This document shows, one piece after another, positions 1 through 8,990 of a DNA stretch of 14,538 nucleotides; the first letter of the stretch is position 1; every line of letters starts with the position of its first letter. The stretch comes from Cylindrodendrum hubeiense (taxonomy: Eukaryota; Ascomycota; Sordariomycetes; Hypocreales; Nectriaceae): assembly GCA_014621425.1 (NCBI GenBank), contig JAANBB010000696.1, positions 1-14,538 of the forward strand, in the 5' to 3' direction. The notes under the pieces were generated by a model that was not told where the DNA came from, did no database searches, and saw only the letters and a list, made by a program, of their open reading frames with translations. A program made the position numbers and the translations under genes.

Positions 1-1048
1 CGGGGGTGAGGTTTTGGTCGAGGAGCAGACCCATGACCTCGTCCGTCACATCGTAACCGTCGTCTAGGGGGCTGCTCGGGGGTGGTGCCAGCGAGCGGGC
101 TGGTGTGGTCGCGGGAGTGTCTCTTCCCAGAGTGGCTTCGGTGGCGGGCGAAACGAGACTGACGTCCTCAAAAGTGACCTGCTTCTGACGCTTGTTTTCG
201 GAGGTCGGCGCTGGGAAGAGAGTGCGGGCGATGGACGGGGTGGGGAGGCCGGCGATGATATCGGTAGAGCGGGTGTTGGAGGGGGTGGCAAATGACCGCT
301 GGGCCTGCAGCTTCTCCGCGCTTTGATCGGCCATTTCGACCATTTGGCGTTCTTCATCCGACTCCATGTCGCTAAACTCGTCTTCTTCGAAGACATCGCG
401 CTTCCGTTTGGAAGAAGGCGGACAGGGCGTCTGCATGCCTGCGGGCTCCGGAGCCGGAGCCGGAGCCGGACCTCGGGCGTCGCCCGGGACTAGATCCTCG
501 TCGGAATCGGTGGCAAACTGGGCCTCGGCGTCGCTCTGGTTTCCTCCGGGCGTGCGCTGATAGCCGTAGGCCGTCAACGGCTGCTGGGTCAAGGACGGCG
601 TCTTAGGCCGTGGCGGCTGAGCAGGGACCTTGGAGGGCGTGAGGCCGGTCTCGCGGGCTTTGGCGGTGTCCCGCCACAGAAAGAGGCCGCAGTCGAAACA
701 CTTGTAGAAAAATTTGCCCTGATTAGGACCTTGTTTCTTTGTCTCGCGAAGAGTGAGCTCCTTGCGGGGTTCACAGTTGCCTGATGCAGATGAGTTAGTT
801 GTGGGGTGGATACGTGGGTAGATATATCAATCACAAAGATGTAAGGGTCAAGAGAGATGAAAGAATGAAATAGTGTTGAAAAAGAAAAAAAGAAAAAGGA
901 ACCAGGAACCAGGATACATACACAACCACACGCCGTCGCTGAAAATGCCCTTGTTGAGGCGCTTCTTGTGAGATGTCGGAGTCTGAGGCTCCCTTTGCTG
1001 CTGCTTCTGCCGTGGGGGGCGGAATCTCCGGTGAGGTTCAGTAGGCAT
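1..1048 (-). CDS. GRF-type zinc-finger protein, 5' part (3' end outside window)
   Basis: Two exons are seen: 1048-922 and 780-1, joined over a 141-bp intron (781-921, GTATGT...CAG). The join restores Cys43 and an open frame of 302 residues to the window edge, so the C-terminus is missing. Residues 34-80 form a GRF zinc finger: a GVWLC-NC start, then GPNQGKFFYKC and CGLFLW, with likely zinc ligands Cys43, Cys45, Cys70 and Cys73. In known families (APE2, TOP3A, NEIL3) this finger binds single-stranded nucleic acid. The rest looks disordered: a Gln/Arg-rich N-terminus, many Thr-Pro sites, a Pro-Ala run near 147-156, a basic KRKR at 167-170 that could be a nuclear signal, and an acidic stretch at 174-186. 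The start at 1048 is the ATG that gives this frame. No catalytic domain is visible. The function of fungal proteins with only a GRF finger is not known to me; a nuclear DNA- or RNA-binding role is inference. Confidence 0.85.
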
Positions 1049-2019
1049 GGCCGCGAATGAGAAAAGGCCTCAGCGTCAGACGAGGGGTAGTTTAGGACGC
1101 GGCGATGACCGGGCGATGAATGCAATGGCGATAGAGTTGGCGACTAGTTTGAAGATAGTGGAGTTGTGAGGTTGGATGAAAGAGGACGAGGAGGGGCGGG
1201 AGCTGCCGCTTGCGGCACAATACAAGAAAGACGCTGCAGCAGAGTATAATAGCACGCAGGTAGCAACTAAAATGTGCGGGGGCTGGACGGAAACGTGACG
1301 AAATGCGCGAGGCTGGAGATGCGATAGCCGCGGTGGCTGCAGCTGCAACAATCATACGCTCATCCCACAGGTAGGAAGTAGATATTTAATCTGTACCATT
1401 CTGTCTTTTAGAAACACGATTTAAACCCGATGCATTGTGTAGTTCCAGTTTATTCGCAGTCCCGGTAATGGTAATGGTAATGGTCTCATGTCCATGGTAC
1501 CTAGGTACACAAGCTAGGCCCCATCACCCAGCCAACCAGGATTCGGGTACAATCGCCCCCCTGCTGGCGGACCGGCCTGTAATCAAATCTCCACAATCTC
1601 ATCTCATCTCACACGTGTTTGTACTTCTGTATGGGCTGTACTGTACCTGTGCGTACCCAACTCGAGACGGGCGAGGACTACGGAGCGTGTCCCCAACTTT
1701 CTCTTTAGCGGTATAAATGTGAAGCGTGTATTATACAAGAGATACACTAGGAGTACATAGAGAGAGAAGTTAAAAAGAAAATGCCAGCGGTTTGGCGACG
1801 ACGCAACATCAGAGTTCCCCATCCCCCGTTCCAAGTCTATAGGTGCAGCTTCTTTTATATTCCCCTCTACAATTCCCAAATCCCACCCCCATTAATATTG
1901 CTCCTCATGCGAGACGGTGCCCCCCGTGCATGTGTGTGTGTGGTGTTGTGTCGTGTATGTGCGTGGCTTGCGCCGAGAGTGTGAGGGCGAGTGCGAGTGC
2001 GAGCGCGCCGCTTGCTCCC
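1049..2019. other. Intergenic: ura6 3' region and GRF-gene upstream region
   Basis: This 971-bp gap lies between the ura6 stop and the GRF-gene start, both on the minus strand. It should hold the ura6 3'UTR at the high end and the promoter/5'UTR of the GRF gene at the low end. I see no supported gene: the open frames on both strands (for example 1076-1355 minus and 1435-1716 plus) have no family motif. It holds a TAATGG-like triplet repeat near 1466-1483, the motif GGTACCTAGGTAC near 1496-1508, an ACACGTGT site near 1612-1619, and the GT/GAGTGC-rich tract listed separately. Confidence 0.6.
1926..2007. repeat. GT-rich and GAGTGC-type simple repeat tract
   Basis: The plus strand reads as TGTG-rich sequence (1926-1966), then GAGTGTGAGG and GCGAGT units (1975-2007). 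It lies just downstream of the ura6 stop codon, so in the transcript it would be a CA-rich 3'UTR stretch. It is a low-complexity tract and not a recognisable element. Confidence 0.6.
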
Positions 2020-3182
2020 TTAGAACTCGGCGCCGAGCTTGTCCGTCACAGCCAGCTGCGTCTTGACGTAGACCTGGTCAGGCGTCGGCGTGGCGTCGAG
2101 CTTGACAACCTTGCCCTCCTTCTCGAAGTGGGTGACGACAGGCATGCTGGTCTCGACAAAGGTGCGGAAGCGCTTGCGGATGCTCTCGGCGTTGTCGTCG
2201 GAGCGACCAGAAGTCTCGCCGCGCTTAAGGAGTCGTGTCTCCATCACATCCTCGGGGCAGTCGAAGAAGAGCACCATCTTGGCGGGGCAGACCGTCTCCT
2301 CGAACTTGACAGCCTGGTCCATCTTGCGGGGGAAGCCGTCGATGAGGAAGCGACCCTTGGTCGAGCCCGTCTTCTGGAGCGCCTCGGTCATGGCGTTCTC
2401 GAGCAGCTGGATCGTCACCTCCATGGGCACGATGAGGCCGTTCTTGATATAATCCTTGATGAGGTCGCCGAACTGGGAGCCGGGGCGCTCCTGCTCAGCG
2501 CGCAGCAGGTCGCCGGCGGAAAGGTGAGTGAAGCCGTACTGGTCGACCAACTTGGCGCACTGGGTGCCCTTGCCGGCACCGGGGCCGCCGAGAACGAAGA
2601 CGACCGTCACATCAGCGGGGCTGAAGGTAGGCGTAGGCTTGGCGGGCTGGGGAAGCTCACCAGCGGGAGCTGAGGTGTCAAGTTTTTGAGGCATGTCTGC
2701 GTAGAGCGGTATTTTGTCAGTATGATGTTGTCAGAATGTTGAAGCTTTTGCGAACACGTGAAATCAGGGGGGGTTTTCAGGACGAGGGTTTTCAGGAGGT
2801 GGGATGCGCTGTATAAGTGTCGTGGCAGGCCCTTGGACAGGGAGGGGATGCCGAGACGCTTGGATCTCAGCATCGACTGATTCCCGGCGAGAACAAGCCA
2901 AAGCGAGGCCAGGCAGGGAAGAAAAAAAGCGGGCAGAGGAGGCTCCTCACCTTTGCGGCGGTTGACGAGGCCAACGTAGCCGAGCGATCCCAGACCGATG
3001 ACGGCGACAAAAGGCCAGAACTTGACCTTGTCGCTACGGGGCGTCTGCGACGAGTATGATCGACGGCCGCCTTGGCGGAGAGTGCGCGAGACAGCGAGCG
3101 ATGACGAGGACGAAGCTCGAGGCGAAGAGCGGGCGGCCGCGGCGGCGAGTCGCACCGGGAGGAGGGGCATACGGGCGGCCAT
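2020..3182 (-). CDS. ura6: Uridylate (UMP/CMP) kinase with N-terminal presequence-like and membrane segment
   Basis: Exons 3182-2951 and 2696-2020, intron 2697-2950 (GTGAGG...CAG, phase 1), giving 302 residues. The enzyme phosphorylates UMP and CMP with ATP in pyrimidine nucleotide synthesis. Seen: P-loop GGPGAGKGT at 114-122, the SAGDLLR NMP-binding stretch at about 137-143, the adenylate-kinase-family signature IDGFPR at 196-201, and a short LID with [11 protein letters not shown] at about 236-246, which is the UMP/CMP-kinase type and not the long-LID adenylate-kinase type. Exon 1 adds 77 residues: an Arg/Ser/Ala-rich, acid-poor start like a mitochondrial presequence (1-50), then one hydrophobic segment (about 55-73) ending in NRRK. 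Yeast Ura6 is about 204 residues and lacks this part. Exon 2 has its own ATG two bases after the acceptor (2694), which would give a soluble 224-residue enzyme. The start at 3182 has A at -3 and G at +4. An upstream in-frame extension exists but its context is weaker. Identity is sure; location is inferred. Confidence 0.95.
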
Positions 3183-3363
3183 TGTGACTGGATGACGTCG
3201 GCGTGAGACAGCGAAGAGGTGGGAAGAAGCAGGCGACCACACGGGGGGCTGTGACGGGCGCGAGCAGAGCAATTGGGTGCGGGCGAGGGGAGTGAAGTCA
3301 ACGTTGGGGCGAGGATTGAAGAAGAAAAAGGCTTGCGAGGCGGAACGAGGGGTGGACGAACTG

Positions 3364-3409
3364 AGGTACTAGGTATTAAGGTAGGTACTAGGTAGGTAGG
3401 CCCAGGTAT
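3364..3409. repeat. TAGGTA-type tandem motif cluster upstream of ura6
   Basis: The sequence is built from overlapping GGTACTAGGTA and AGGTAGGTA units. The same type of motif occurs in other gaps in this window (near 1496-1508, 3886-3905 reverse sense, 6163-6222 and 9780-9793) and never in an exon, which fits a short dispersed intergenic motif of Pezizomycotina genomes. Confidence 0.65.
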
Positions 3410-3429
3410 GGAGCACTTATTTCGGGACC

Positions 3430-3491
3430 AGTCCAGGAGGTACCTCCCCTTGGAGACACATTGACAGCCAAGCCAAGGTACCTCTTGGACT
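3430..3491. repeat. Inverted repeat, 15-nt arms, upstream of ura6
   Basis: Arm 3430-3444 (AGTCCAGGAGGTACC) and arm 3477-3491 (GGTACCTCTTGGACT) are reverse complements with one mismatch and a 32-nt loop. A perfect 12-bp palindrome, GGAGGTACCTCC, lies inside at 3436-3447. The element sits about 250-310 bp before the ura6 start codon, so it could be promoter or 5'UTR. It could also be the footprint of a small element or chance; no terminal-repeat transposon was identified. Confidence 0.6.
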
Positions 3492-4316
3492 GGATTGGAC
3501 TAACAGCAATAGGAGGCAAGGTAGCCACACGCGTAGTCACGTGCAGCTCGTGTATTTGGTCAGCCCTCCTGCGTCGTGGCTGTATTCAGCTAATTACGTG
3601 GATGCATCTATGGATACCGAGTAGATTGCGGATGAAACAGGAACACGGCGTCCATTCGTACCGTGTATATAGGTACGTAGTAAGATATCTTTTATCGCCA
3701 TCGTACAATTGCGGCATGAATCGGTGGTGATCCGGGCACTCCAAGTGAAAGATGAAGAAGAAACAATGGGCAATTAACTTGCCAGAATACGGAACACGGT
3801 ACCCATTTCCCTAGAATGGCACAACCACCCCTCACCCCTGAGACTTCATCTCATCAGAAATCAGGTCCCGTCGTCAGGGGTTTAGTACCTACCTACCTAC
3901 CTATCTAGCGGACCGGTCACCGATAGCTGTTAGGCTGGCTGTCTGTGCTTATTACTATGGGCATTTGGCGGTCTGCGGCACAGCAGGTGGGTAGTCAGTC
4001 TACTCTCTACTCTTCCTACTACCAGCACATCAACACACATCATCAACACACAGACACTTGGACACACGGCATTCTTCTCTGTCAACTAGCGTTCACTTTT
4101 GATTCTATTTACCGAGAGGAGTGAGTGACTTTGCAACTCTCCCCTCCCGTTCTCGATGCTGGGGAATAACTAGATGCTAAAACCGGCTACGCCATTCGCA
4201 ACCCTCGTTTCGTCAAGATTTCTTTGCCCCAACCCATGTTATTAACACAGAGCGGTATCAATGTACCCGTTCCCAAACCCCACCCCTTAGTTTGCCATTC
4301 TCTTTTGTCTCGTAAC

Positions 4317-5814
4317 TTAGTCGTCATTGTCGGTGCGCTCGCGCTGCTGGCGGCGCCTGTCCGGGCCGCCCATGCCCGTGTTGTTCACCTTTCGCTCCAG
4401 CTCCTGCTGCTCGCGCTCCCTCTGCGCCTTGGCGTTGGTCTGCTCCTGCTGCAGGACTCCGAGGACGCTCTGCAGCGTTGACCGCCAGTGGTCGACCCGG
4501 GTGGCCAGCTCCTGGTACTGCTTCTGGCCGAAGACTCGGTAGGTGACCTTGTGCACGAGGAACATGCTGCGCTGCTGCGAAAGCTTGCCCTCCACGAGGC
4601 CGGCGCGGATCACGTCGATGGCCCACATCTCAATCTCCTCCTGGGGGATCTGGAGAGCCTTGGTGATCTTGGCGTACTCAATCTCGCGGCTGGGGGTGGC
4701 GGCCGCCAGGCTGGCGAAGGTGAGGAGTCGCATCTTGCGGTGCAGCTTCTCGTGGTCCAGCTTCTCCTCCTCGACCCAGCCCTCGTGCTCCTCGTTGAAG
4801 TCGTTGTAGTCCTCAAGGTCCTGCTCCGCGAAGATGTCGAGGAGTTGCGAGTACACGGGGTGAGAGTCGCTGAGGGCCTGCACGCTGGGAATGGCTCGCA
4901 GGTCTTGGAAGAGGAAGTAAGTGCTGGAGAGAATGGCCATCTTGACGGCACGGAGGGATAATCGCTGGGCCTCTTCGGAGGAGACCTCATCCTTCTCGTC
5001 GCCATCAAATGTTCGCAGAGCCTTCAGGATGTACTCGTAGCCTTGCCTGCACAGCCGTTAGCAAGATGACTCAGCCACAAAACCAAAATCTCAACATTAG
5101 GCGATGTCGATCCCGTTGTTCCCCGACTGCGAAAGAAGAAGGAAAAAATTTACAGCCCGGATACATTAATCCAGGCAGTCCGCCAGTCGAGGAAAACAAC
5201 AGACCACTCCGTCTCATAATGCCGCATCTTGGGAAGGGCATTACTCACGATTCCGCACCGGCCTCCAGGGCCACCTCGGCCACCTCCTCGTAGATCTTGC
5301 GCTGGAGGTCCACCGCAGTCTTCCAGCTCTCCAGCCACTCGGGCAGCTTGTCGAGATACTGTCGCAGGCTCTCGTACATGCTGTGCGCCCGCAGGAACTT
5401 GAGAATCTCCATGAAGACGCGGGCGCGGACGGGGTCGGTGGGCGCGAGCAGGTTGAAGACGGTCGTCAGGGCGTTGAGCGACAGACCGGCGCCGTGGACA
5501 GGCGAGTTGGTGAGGGGCTTGGCGAAAGTGCTGCATAGCGTGGGCAGGTACTTCTTGGGGTCGGAGGACTGCAGGACCAGGTGGATCATGAGGTTGGAGG
5601 CGGCAGTGTACTCCTTCTCGGAGACGGTGTTGAGGGCGTTGGAGGCGGCGACCAGCTTGGCCAGAATGTCCTCAGTCGAAGGCTTCTCTTCTTGGCTCAA
5701 CAGTTGCTTGGCGTCCTCGGCCTTGAGGTAGTCGGCCATCTCGATGGCAAGGTCCTCGAAGGATCCATCGACGAACAGCAGCTGGGGCTGGCCAGCAGGC
5801 TTGGGGGCGGCCAT
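4317..5814 (-). CDS. eif3m: Eukaryotic translation initiation factor 3 subunit M (eIF3m)
   Basis: Exons 5814-5249 and 5046-4317 join over a 202-bp intron (5047-5248, GTGAGT...CAG, phase 2) to give 431 residues, the usual size for fungal eIF3m. eIF3m is a PCI subunit of the cytoplasmic eIF3 complex, which supports recruitment of mRNA and initiator tRNA to the 40S ribosome. Seen: the typical start region [12 protein letters not shown], an all-helical N-terminal part (1-220), the PCI/winged-helix end at about 290-365 containing [10 protein letters not shown] and [11 protein letters not shown], and a charged Gln/Glu-rich coiled-coil tail at about 374-410 ending in TDNDD. The join reads [16 protein letters not shown], as expected for the family. 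The first ATG in this frame is at 5814 with A at -3 and G at +4; the frame stays open to 5862 but only from a GTG. The CSN7-like COP9 subunits are relatives, but length and N-terminus fit eIF3m better. Confidence 0.95.
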
Positions 5815-5858
5815 GATGCCTTTTGCCTCTCGAGGATAAATCGACGTCGTTCGGTCGG

Positions 5859-6116
5859 TCACGGTAATCGGGGCTCGTCGGGTCCGTAGATGGCGATCTC
5901 GAAAACGTCGGGAGGGGCTGCAACGTCGACTTGCGGAATAATGTGAGGGTGAGCGTCCCGTTCGAGCAGGGTCGGCGCCCGAATAGCCCTCTGGTGGGGC
6001 TTGGATTGTGCCACCCCGCCAATTTTTCTGCCGCTCCCCATTGTGTGGGCGCTAAGCGAGGGCGGTGACGCGGAGGAACTCTCGGGCCGCCTTGACTTCC
6101 ATTCCCCCACGTGCAT
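5859..6116 (-). other. Possible upstream ORF (85 codons) before eif3m
   Basis: An ATG at 6116 opens 85 codons that end in TGA at 5859, 44 nt before the eif3m start. The peptide has no recognisable domain. If transcription starts above 6116 this ORF would lie in the eif3m leader and could lower initiation at 5814. If the start site is lower, or the leader is spliced, it is only promoter sequence. I do not call it a gene. Confidence 0.3.
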
Positions 6117-6162
6117 TCTCAGGTGGTGAGCGAGCTATGAGAGACTGGAGAGGAACAGGTCG

Positions 6163-6222
6163 ATGTCAGGTGAATGTCAGGTAAGGTAAGTAGGTAAGGC
6201 AAGTAAGGTGGTGGTAAGGTTA
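6163..6222. repeat. GGTAAG/ATGTCAGGT degenerate repeat tract
   Basis: ATGTCAGGT occurs twice 11 bp apart (6163-6171 and 6174-6182), followed by five or so GGTAAG/GTAAGG units up to 6222. It is located in the putative promoter of eif3m, about 350-410 bp before its start codon. It resembles the AGGTA motifs elsewhere in the window. Confidence 0.6.
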
Positions 6223-6501
6223 AATAGGCAGTATCATCGCCGATGAACCCTCGCAATGCCAGCTCTGGCTGACCTCTTTTCGCCGTCACGGCCGACAACG
6301 CCCTCGTAAAAATAAAAATGAATAGTCCAAATCGATAACCCTTAAACGTCGTCCTTCCCGGAAACGCGGCTTGTATCCGCCATCTATAAAATCAGGTCCA
6401 CCAATACAACGGACAGTAACCCCGAATACATAACTGAAAATCAATGTTAATAGGCCCTCGCCGGGGTTCAAGCTCTTCAGCCCAGTATTTCCATCTCATC
6501 C

Positions 6502-8825
6502 TCATTGGCCCTTGGCCTTGCCACCAACCTTCTTAGCTTTGCTGGCCGCGTCTGTTGTCGGGTAAATGCTTGCGTCGTCGTTCGCGAAGAGCTCTTGGTC
6601 TCCCTTTCCACCCAACTCCATAAATTCCGCCGCCGCCCGCTGGGAGGCAGGCCCCGCCTCCTTGGCCACGTTGGTCACACGGCCCTTGTTTTTCGTAAAC
6701 ACCTTGACTGGGTTCTTGTCCTTGCCCACGTCCACATGTGCCGTGACCTGGACCGAGTTGAGAGACGCCAGCAGCGTCCGCTCACGGGCTGGGGCACGGC
6801 GGTTGACCTCGAGTCCCGCAATACCCCCAACGAGACCGCCAGTGCTGTCATTAACGCTTGGCGCCGTCTGGTTGAGCCAAGGGTGAGCCAGACATTGGTC
6901 AATTGTGAACCTCTTGTCAGCGTCGACGATCAACATCGAATCGATCAGGTCAACTGTTTTTCGGTTAGTATATTTCCAAGGGGGGATGAAAAGTGGGATC
7001 TTACGAGCTGGATCTCCGACAGAGTCCCAGTACGGGGAAGGGTAGTCGAATCGACCACTCTTGATCTGCTGAGAGAGGGTGAAGGGGAAATCACGGGAGT
7101 AGAGCTCGTCGGAGAATGGAGGGAAACCGCAGAGGCAGATGTAGAGCACAACACCGAGAGACCAGATGTCGACGGCCTTGGTGTACTTGCGTTGCTTAGA
7201 GTCGGCAAGAATCTCGGGGGCGACATAGCTGGGCGTTCCACAGAGGGTGGTTGTGAAAGACTCTTCTCCTATAATCTTGGCCAAGCCAAAGTCGGCCAGT
7301 TTAACGCTCAGATTCTTGTCGACCAACAAAATATTCTCGGGCTTGATATCCCGGTGAACAATGTTTCGCTCATGCTAGGAACAGTCAATGTCAGCCTCTG
7401 CATGCGCAATCTTCGAGGTAAGGTGTGGAGACGGGGGGCTTACAAGATACTTGATACCCTGGAACAGTTGGAGAAACAGCTTGCGCGACTCATCCTCGCT
7501 GAGCTTCTGCTTGGTCACAATAAAGTTGAACAGCTCTCCCTCCGGGGCCAGCTCCAGGACCAGGTAGACGCGATCCCGTTCGTTGAACGTATCCTTGAGG
7601 CACAGGACGTTGGGGTGACTGACGCCCATAAGCACGCCAATCTCCTGCTGGAGACCCTCCGTCTTCGATCGGTCCTCCACGCCCGGGTGCTTGGTAAAAA
7701 TCTTGACGGCATATCGCTGACCGGTGGACTTTTCCACGCAGAGGTAGACTTCAGCGAAGTGGCCCTTGCCGAGCTTCTCCAGCAGCGTGTATTGTTGCTT
7801 GAAGCCGCTCGTCTGTCGGCTCTTGGGGTATCGGAAAACGAAGCGTGCCTTGCCGTGGACGGCGATCTCATCTTGCTCCTCCAGCTCCCTACGTTGGTTG
7901 CGACCAACTATGGCCTCGTTGACGTAGGTGCCGTTGCTAGATAGATCCTCCACAATCGCCACGGTATCAGTGCCCTTGTTCTCGGTGAAAAGGAGGCAAT
8001 GGCGGTTCGAAACGATGCCGTCGTTGACCACAATGTCTGCGACGATGTCAGTTATTGGTGTCACAGTGAGTATGACCTTTGAAATGCTAACCACACTCGG
8101 GATGTCGCCCGATCAGATAGCCACCGGAGGTATTGCCTTTGGCCTTCTTCTTGTCGGCGGTTTCGTCCTCCTTGGACGTGGACGCCTTGCCCTTGATGTG
8201 CTTCGGGTCGGTCTTGGCCGCATCAGCTACGGGGTCGGGTAGCGCGCAGGAGGTTCGCTTCTTCAGGACAAGGGGCTTGTCGCCATATTTAGGGTCGAGG
8301 GGAACTAGGTATCCCCAGACACCCTCGCGGACTTCATCTTCGATGTCTTCGGAGATAGCAGGGTGCCGGTCAACGAACTGGCTGAGCGGCTGGGTATCTT
8401 GGGGTGGTGATGACAGGGCCTGGTTCTGCGAGAAGGTCTCCTCGTTCTTCCTGGGAGTGATTTCCTCGGCTGGGCGTCCGGGAGGAGTAGCGGTGGGCTC
8501 CTTGTAGAGCTCGCTGGACTCCTCGGCGGTGAAATGTGTGACTGGCGAAGGGAGATGCTGCTTGTTGGAAACGGGGGTTTTGTTGGCGGCATCAGGCGAC
8601 TGGGGATCGGACCGACGGGGTTTCTTTGTGTCTGTTTCGTCTTCGGGCAACGAAGCCTGGAGGATCGGTATCAAGTCAGCAAAACGACCAAGACGTTTGG
8701 TTTGCGGTTTGCGGCGTGCGCATCAGCGACATGCGCCGGTAGCCGCGAGACGGGAAAAGGGACGGAAGACTGACGCGCGGGCGCTTCAATTGGCTCTTTT
8801 CGTTGCGCGGAGCCATATCGGCCAT
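6502..8825 (-). CDS. chk2: Checkpoint kinase, Chk2/Rad53/Cds1 family (PRD-4 type), FHA plus Ser/Thr kinase
   Basis: Five exons: 8825-8775, 8656-8092, 8036-7444, 7374-7005, 6953-6502; introns of 118, 55, 69 and 51 bp; 676 residues. Chk2-type kinases are switched on by ATR/ATM-like kinases after DNA damage; the Neurospora member PRD-4 also links damage to the circadian clock. Seen: SQ/TQ sites at Ser93, Thr105 and Ser109 (also Ser11), basic patches KRPR (14-17) and KKPRR (28-32) that could be nuclear signals, an FHA domain at about 129-275 with GR 200-201, Ser215, NRH 216-218 and NGT 240-242, then the kinase from about 288: glycine loop GKGHFAEV, Lys317, HRDIKPEN with Asp412, DFG with Asp431, and APE 455-457. 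The C-terminal tail after about 550 is low-complexity and ends in a Lys/Gly-rich basic stretch. Each splice restores family motifs: HPEC-D-IVVND, KYL-HERNIVHRD, GDPA-L-DLIDSML. The first intron has a GTCAGT donor and is the least certain. M4 is a second possible start. Confidence 0.95.
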
Positions 8826-8990
8826 GGCCAGTGAGTTGTGAAGCTGGAGAGAAGCAACGAGAATCCGAGCACGGGAGTTCACGATACGAGAGTGGATGTG
8901 GTTGAGGGGGAATGTTGCCTGGGGAAGGGAAGTATGTGCCGTGAACGAGTCCGGGGCCGGGAGGTTTGTACGTGAGCGTGAGTGGAGGAG

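Larger units (their letters stand above)
3183..4316. other. Intergenic: eif3m 3' region and ura6 upstream region
   Basis: This 1134-bp gap separates the eif3m stop from the ura6 start. The low end is the ura6 promoter/5'UTR and the high end the eif3m 3'UTR. No gene, tRNA or transposon was recognised. It holds the TAGGTA repeats, an inverted repeat at 3430-3491, a TCACGTGC E-box-like site at about 3537-3544, a (CTAC)n-like run near 3886-3905 and a CA-rich stretch at about 4021-4070. The 89-codon plus-strand frame at 3461-3730 has no support. Confidence 0.6.
5815..6501. other. Intergenic: chk2 3' region and eif3m upstream region
   Basis: This 687-bp gap lies between the chk2 stop and the eif3m start. 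It contains an upstream ORF (5859-6116 minus), a CACGTG site at 6108-6113, and a GGTAAG-rich tract at 6163-6222. The part next to chk2 (6230-6501) is more AT-rich and should be its 3'UTR. No further gene was seen; the 61-codon minus frame at 6286-6471 has no support. Confidence 0.6.

Noticed and set aside
589..1125. 178-codon minus frame over the GRF gene
   Set aside because: Wrong frame; the spliced frame gives a clear zinc finger instead.
1076..1355. Two overlapping 87-91 codon minus frames upstream of the GRF gene
   Set aside because: They overlap in different frames, have no motif, and lie in the probable promoter/leader of the GRF gene.
1843..2673. 276-codon open frame on the plus strand
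   Set aside because: Antisense shadow of the ura6 kinase exon (Leu/Ala/Glu-rich, no motif).
3180..3272. Longer N-terminus for the uridylate kinase starting near 3272
   Set aside because: The frame is open upstream, but MAARMP at 3182 has the better start context and begins a typical presequence.
4488..4961. 157-codon open frame on the plus strand
   Set aside because: Antisense to eif3m exon 2, leucine/valine-rich shadow sequence with no domain.
5814..5862. Longer N-terminus for eIF3m starting at 5862
   Set aside because: The frame is open, but 5862 is a GTG; the first ATG in good context is 5814 and it matches the family start.
6505..7944. 479-codon open frame on the plus strand
   Set aside because: It is antisense to chk2 and runs across two of its introns; the product has no family motif. 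Codon bias of the minus-strand gene keeps the opposite frame open.
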